The notes beneath the pieces are model-generated. The model did not search any database, was not told the origin of the DNA, and saw only the letters and a list, made by a program, of their open reading frames with translations. Both the position numbers and the translations under genes were made by a program. A stretch of DNA of 6,120 nucleotides from an uncultured Chlorobiales bacterium (lineage in GTDB: Bacteria > Bacteroidota > Chlorobiia > Chlorobiales > Chlorobiaceae): NCBI GenBank assembly GCA_903901395.1, contig CAIUQW010000011.1, forward strand, positions 1 through 6,120, written 5' to 3'. This document shows, in pieces, positions 5,652 through 6,120 of the stretch (the first letter of the stretch is position 1; each line of letters begins with the position of its first letter).

Positions 5652-5897
5652 TTATTGTATATCTTTTTTCATCTGTTCATAGGTTTCCTTGTCGATCTCG
5701 CCTTTTGCGTAACGCTCATCGAGAATCTGCCGCGCGGTTGGTGAACCTTGTTGCATGTTTGCATTTTCGTGCATTTTCTTGGACACAAGAAAGACGATGA
5801 GCGCGATTGCCGCGATGGTCAGAATTGCATGAACAGCCATCCACAACCCCGGATTTCCCCAGCCGTAACACCAATCGTTATAGTATTGCCACATCAT
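5652..5897 (-). CDS. SHOCT-domain membrane protein (81 aa)
   Basis: The N-terminus is rich in aromatic residues (WQYYNDWCYGWGNPGLW). One membrane helix follows at about residues 19-38 (LWMAVHAILTIAAIALIVFL), then a polar linker (SKKMHENANMQQGSP), and a SHOCT domain at 54-81 (ARQILDERYAKGEIDKETYE and a lysine-rich end). The repeated core RYAKGEI is identical in the downstream SHOCT gene. I chose ATG 5897 because the minus-strand GAAGGA (5906-5911) then sits 8 bases upstream as a Shine-Dalgarno sequence. ATG 5906 is in frame and would add Met-Val-Ile, but it overlaps that site. This gene is first in the two-gene unit. Function is unknown; a single-span membrane protein with a cytoplasmic SHOCT tail is the likely topology. 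Confidence 0.82.
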   Translation of the reverse strand: MMWQYYNDWCYGWGNPGLWMAVHAILTIAAIALIVFLVSKKMHENANMQQGSPTARQILDERYAKGEIDKETYEQMKKDIQ

Positions 5898-5905
5898 AAT
5901 CACCA

Positions 5906-5911
5906 TCCTTC
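5906..5911 (-). promoter_or_regulatory. Ribosome binding site that decides the start of the 81-aa SHOCT gene
   Basis: GAAGGA on the minus strand, 8 bases from ATG 5897. It directly abuts and partly overlaps the alternative ATG at 5904-5906, which makes that start unlikely. Confidence 0.5.
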
Positions 5912-6041
5912 GTCATAGGTTTTCATCAAAGCAACATATGAAACATTAGAACTGGTTTTCAAACAACCGGGTTTTGAGGATTAACCATTCCTTGCGTGAA
6001 AAAAGCTGTGAGGAGGTTGTGGCCGATGTGGAGAGGAGAGG
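5912..6041 (-). promoter_or_regulatory. Upstream region of the SHOCT gene pair
   Basis: This non-coding stretch, between the terminator at 6042-6085 and the first SHOCT gene, should contain the promoter of the pair. A weak candidate on the minus strand is TTGAAA with CATATG 16 bases later (about 5935-5962); the -10 match is poor. Purine-rich plus-strand DNA at 6009-6050 has no assigned role. Confidence 0.3.
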
Positions 6042-6085
6042 AAAAAAAAGAGAGGCTGACCGGGTTAGTACCGGGACAGCCTCTT
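6042..6085 (-). terminator. Intrinsic terminator for a minus-strand gene entering from the right
   Basis: Read on the minus strand, AGAGGCTG (6077-6084) pairs with CAGCCTCT (6051-6058), extended inward by CCGG/CCGG (6071-6074 with 6060-6063) across a small internal loop and a 7-base loop. A C and then eight T residues (6049-6042) follow. This is a textbook Rho-independent terminator in the minus direction. In the plus direction only TTTT follows, so it is much weaker. Confidence 0.85.
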
Positions 6086-6102
6086 TTGATTTGCGGGTTG
6101 CC

Positions 6103-6120
6103 TTACGCCTTGCCGTTGGA
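6103..6120 (-). CDS. Possible last five codons of a gene cut by the right edge
   Basis: On the minus strand the edge reads S-N-G-K-A and then TAA (6103-6105), 18 bases before the strong minus-strand terminator. The placement of the terminator supports a gene ending here, but five residues cannot identify it and the frame is unproven. Confidence 0.35.
   Translation of the reverse strand, partial: SNGKA

Overview
The window looks like chromosomal DNA from a Gram-negative bacterium. It carries a DUF2141-like protein, two SHOCT-domain membrane proteins, a secreted PLD-type nuclease with a signal peptide, and repeats of the GGGCTTTAGCCC and TCCnTnnnG kinds. Together these suggest a green sulfur bacterium (Chlorobium/Chlorobaculum-like). 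That assignment is inference from gene content and style; no rRNA or other marker gene is present. The standard genetic code applies: Trp is read as TGG throughout and several genes end in TGA.

Layout, left to right. Bases 1-205 are non-coding, with a degenerate 9-bp tandem repeat at the left edge and then a REP-like pair of hairpins (137-156 and 182-193) that runs into the start codon of the first gene. Gene 1 (206-634, +) is a DUF2141-like protein with no signal peptide. After an AT-rich gap (635-814), a large restriction-modification gene occupies the minus strand from 3955 down to 815. It is a single-chain type IIG / type ISP-like enzyme: PD-(D/E)XK nuclease, helical linker, N6-adenine methyltransferase, target recognition domain. 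An in-frame TGA at 2705-2707 cuts it into a 416-aa upstream part (nuclease plus methyltransferase motif I) and a 611-aa downstream part (NPPY motif plus target recognition). Apart from this one codon the reading frame is open for about 1046 codons, so the lesion looks like a recent Trp-to-stop change. The part after NPPY is strikingly AT-rich, between GC-rich flanks, which points to exchange of the specificity region.

Upstream of the restriction gene on the same strand is an unrecognised four-helix membrane protein (4080-4475, -). Divergent from it is a Nuc-like secreted endonuclease of the phospholipase D superfamily (4734-5276, +). A 60-bp imperfect hairpin (5301-5360) separates this gene from two convergent minus-strand genes for small SHOCT-domain membrane proteins (5365-5562 and 5652-5897). 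These two are paralogues and probably form one transcription unit. The right edge holds a strong intrinsic terminator (6042-6085, -) and what may be the last five codons of a minus-strand gene entering from the right.

The most noteworthy items are the nonsense-split, mosaic restriction-modification gene and the REP-like structure that buries the start codon of the DUF2141 gene. I see no CRISPR array, tRNA, rRNA, integrase or intact transposase, and no convincing wholly new system.
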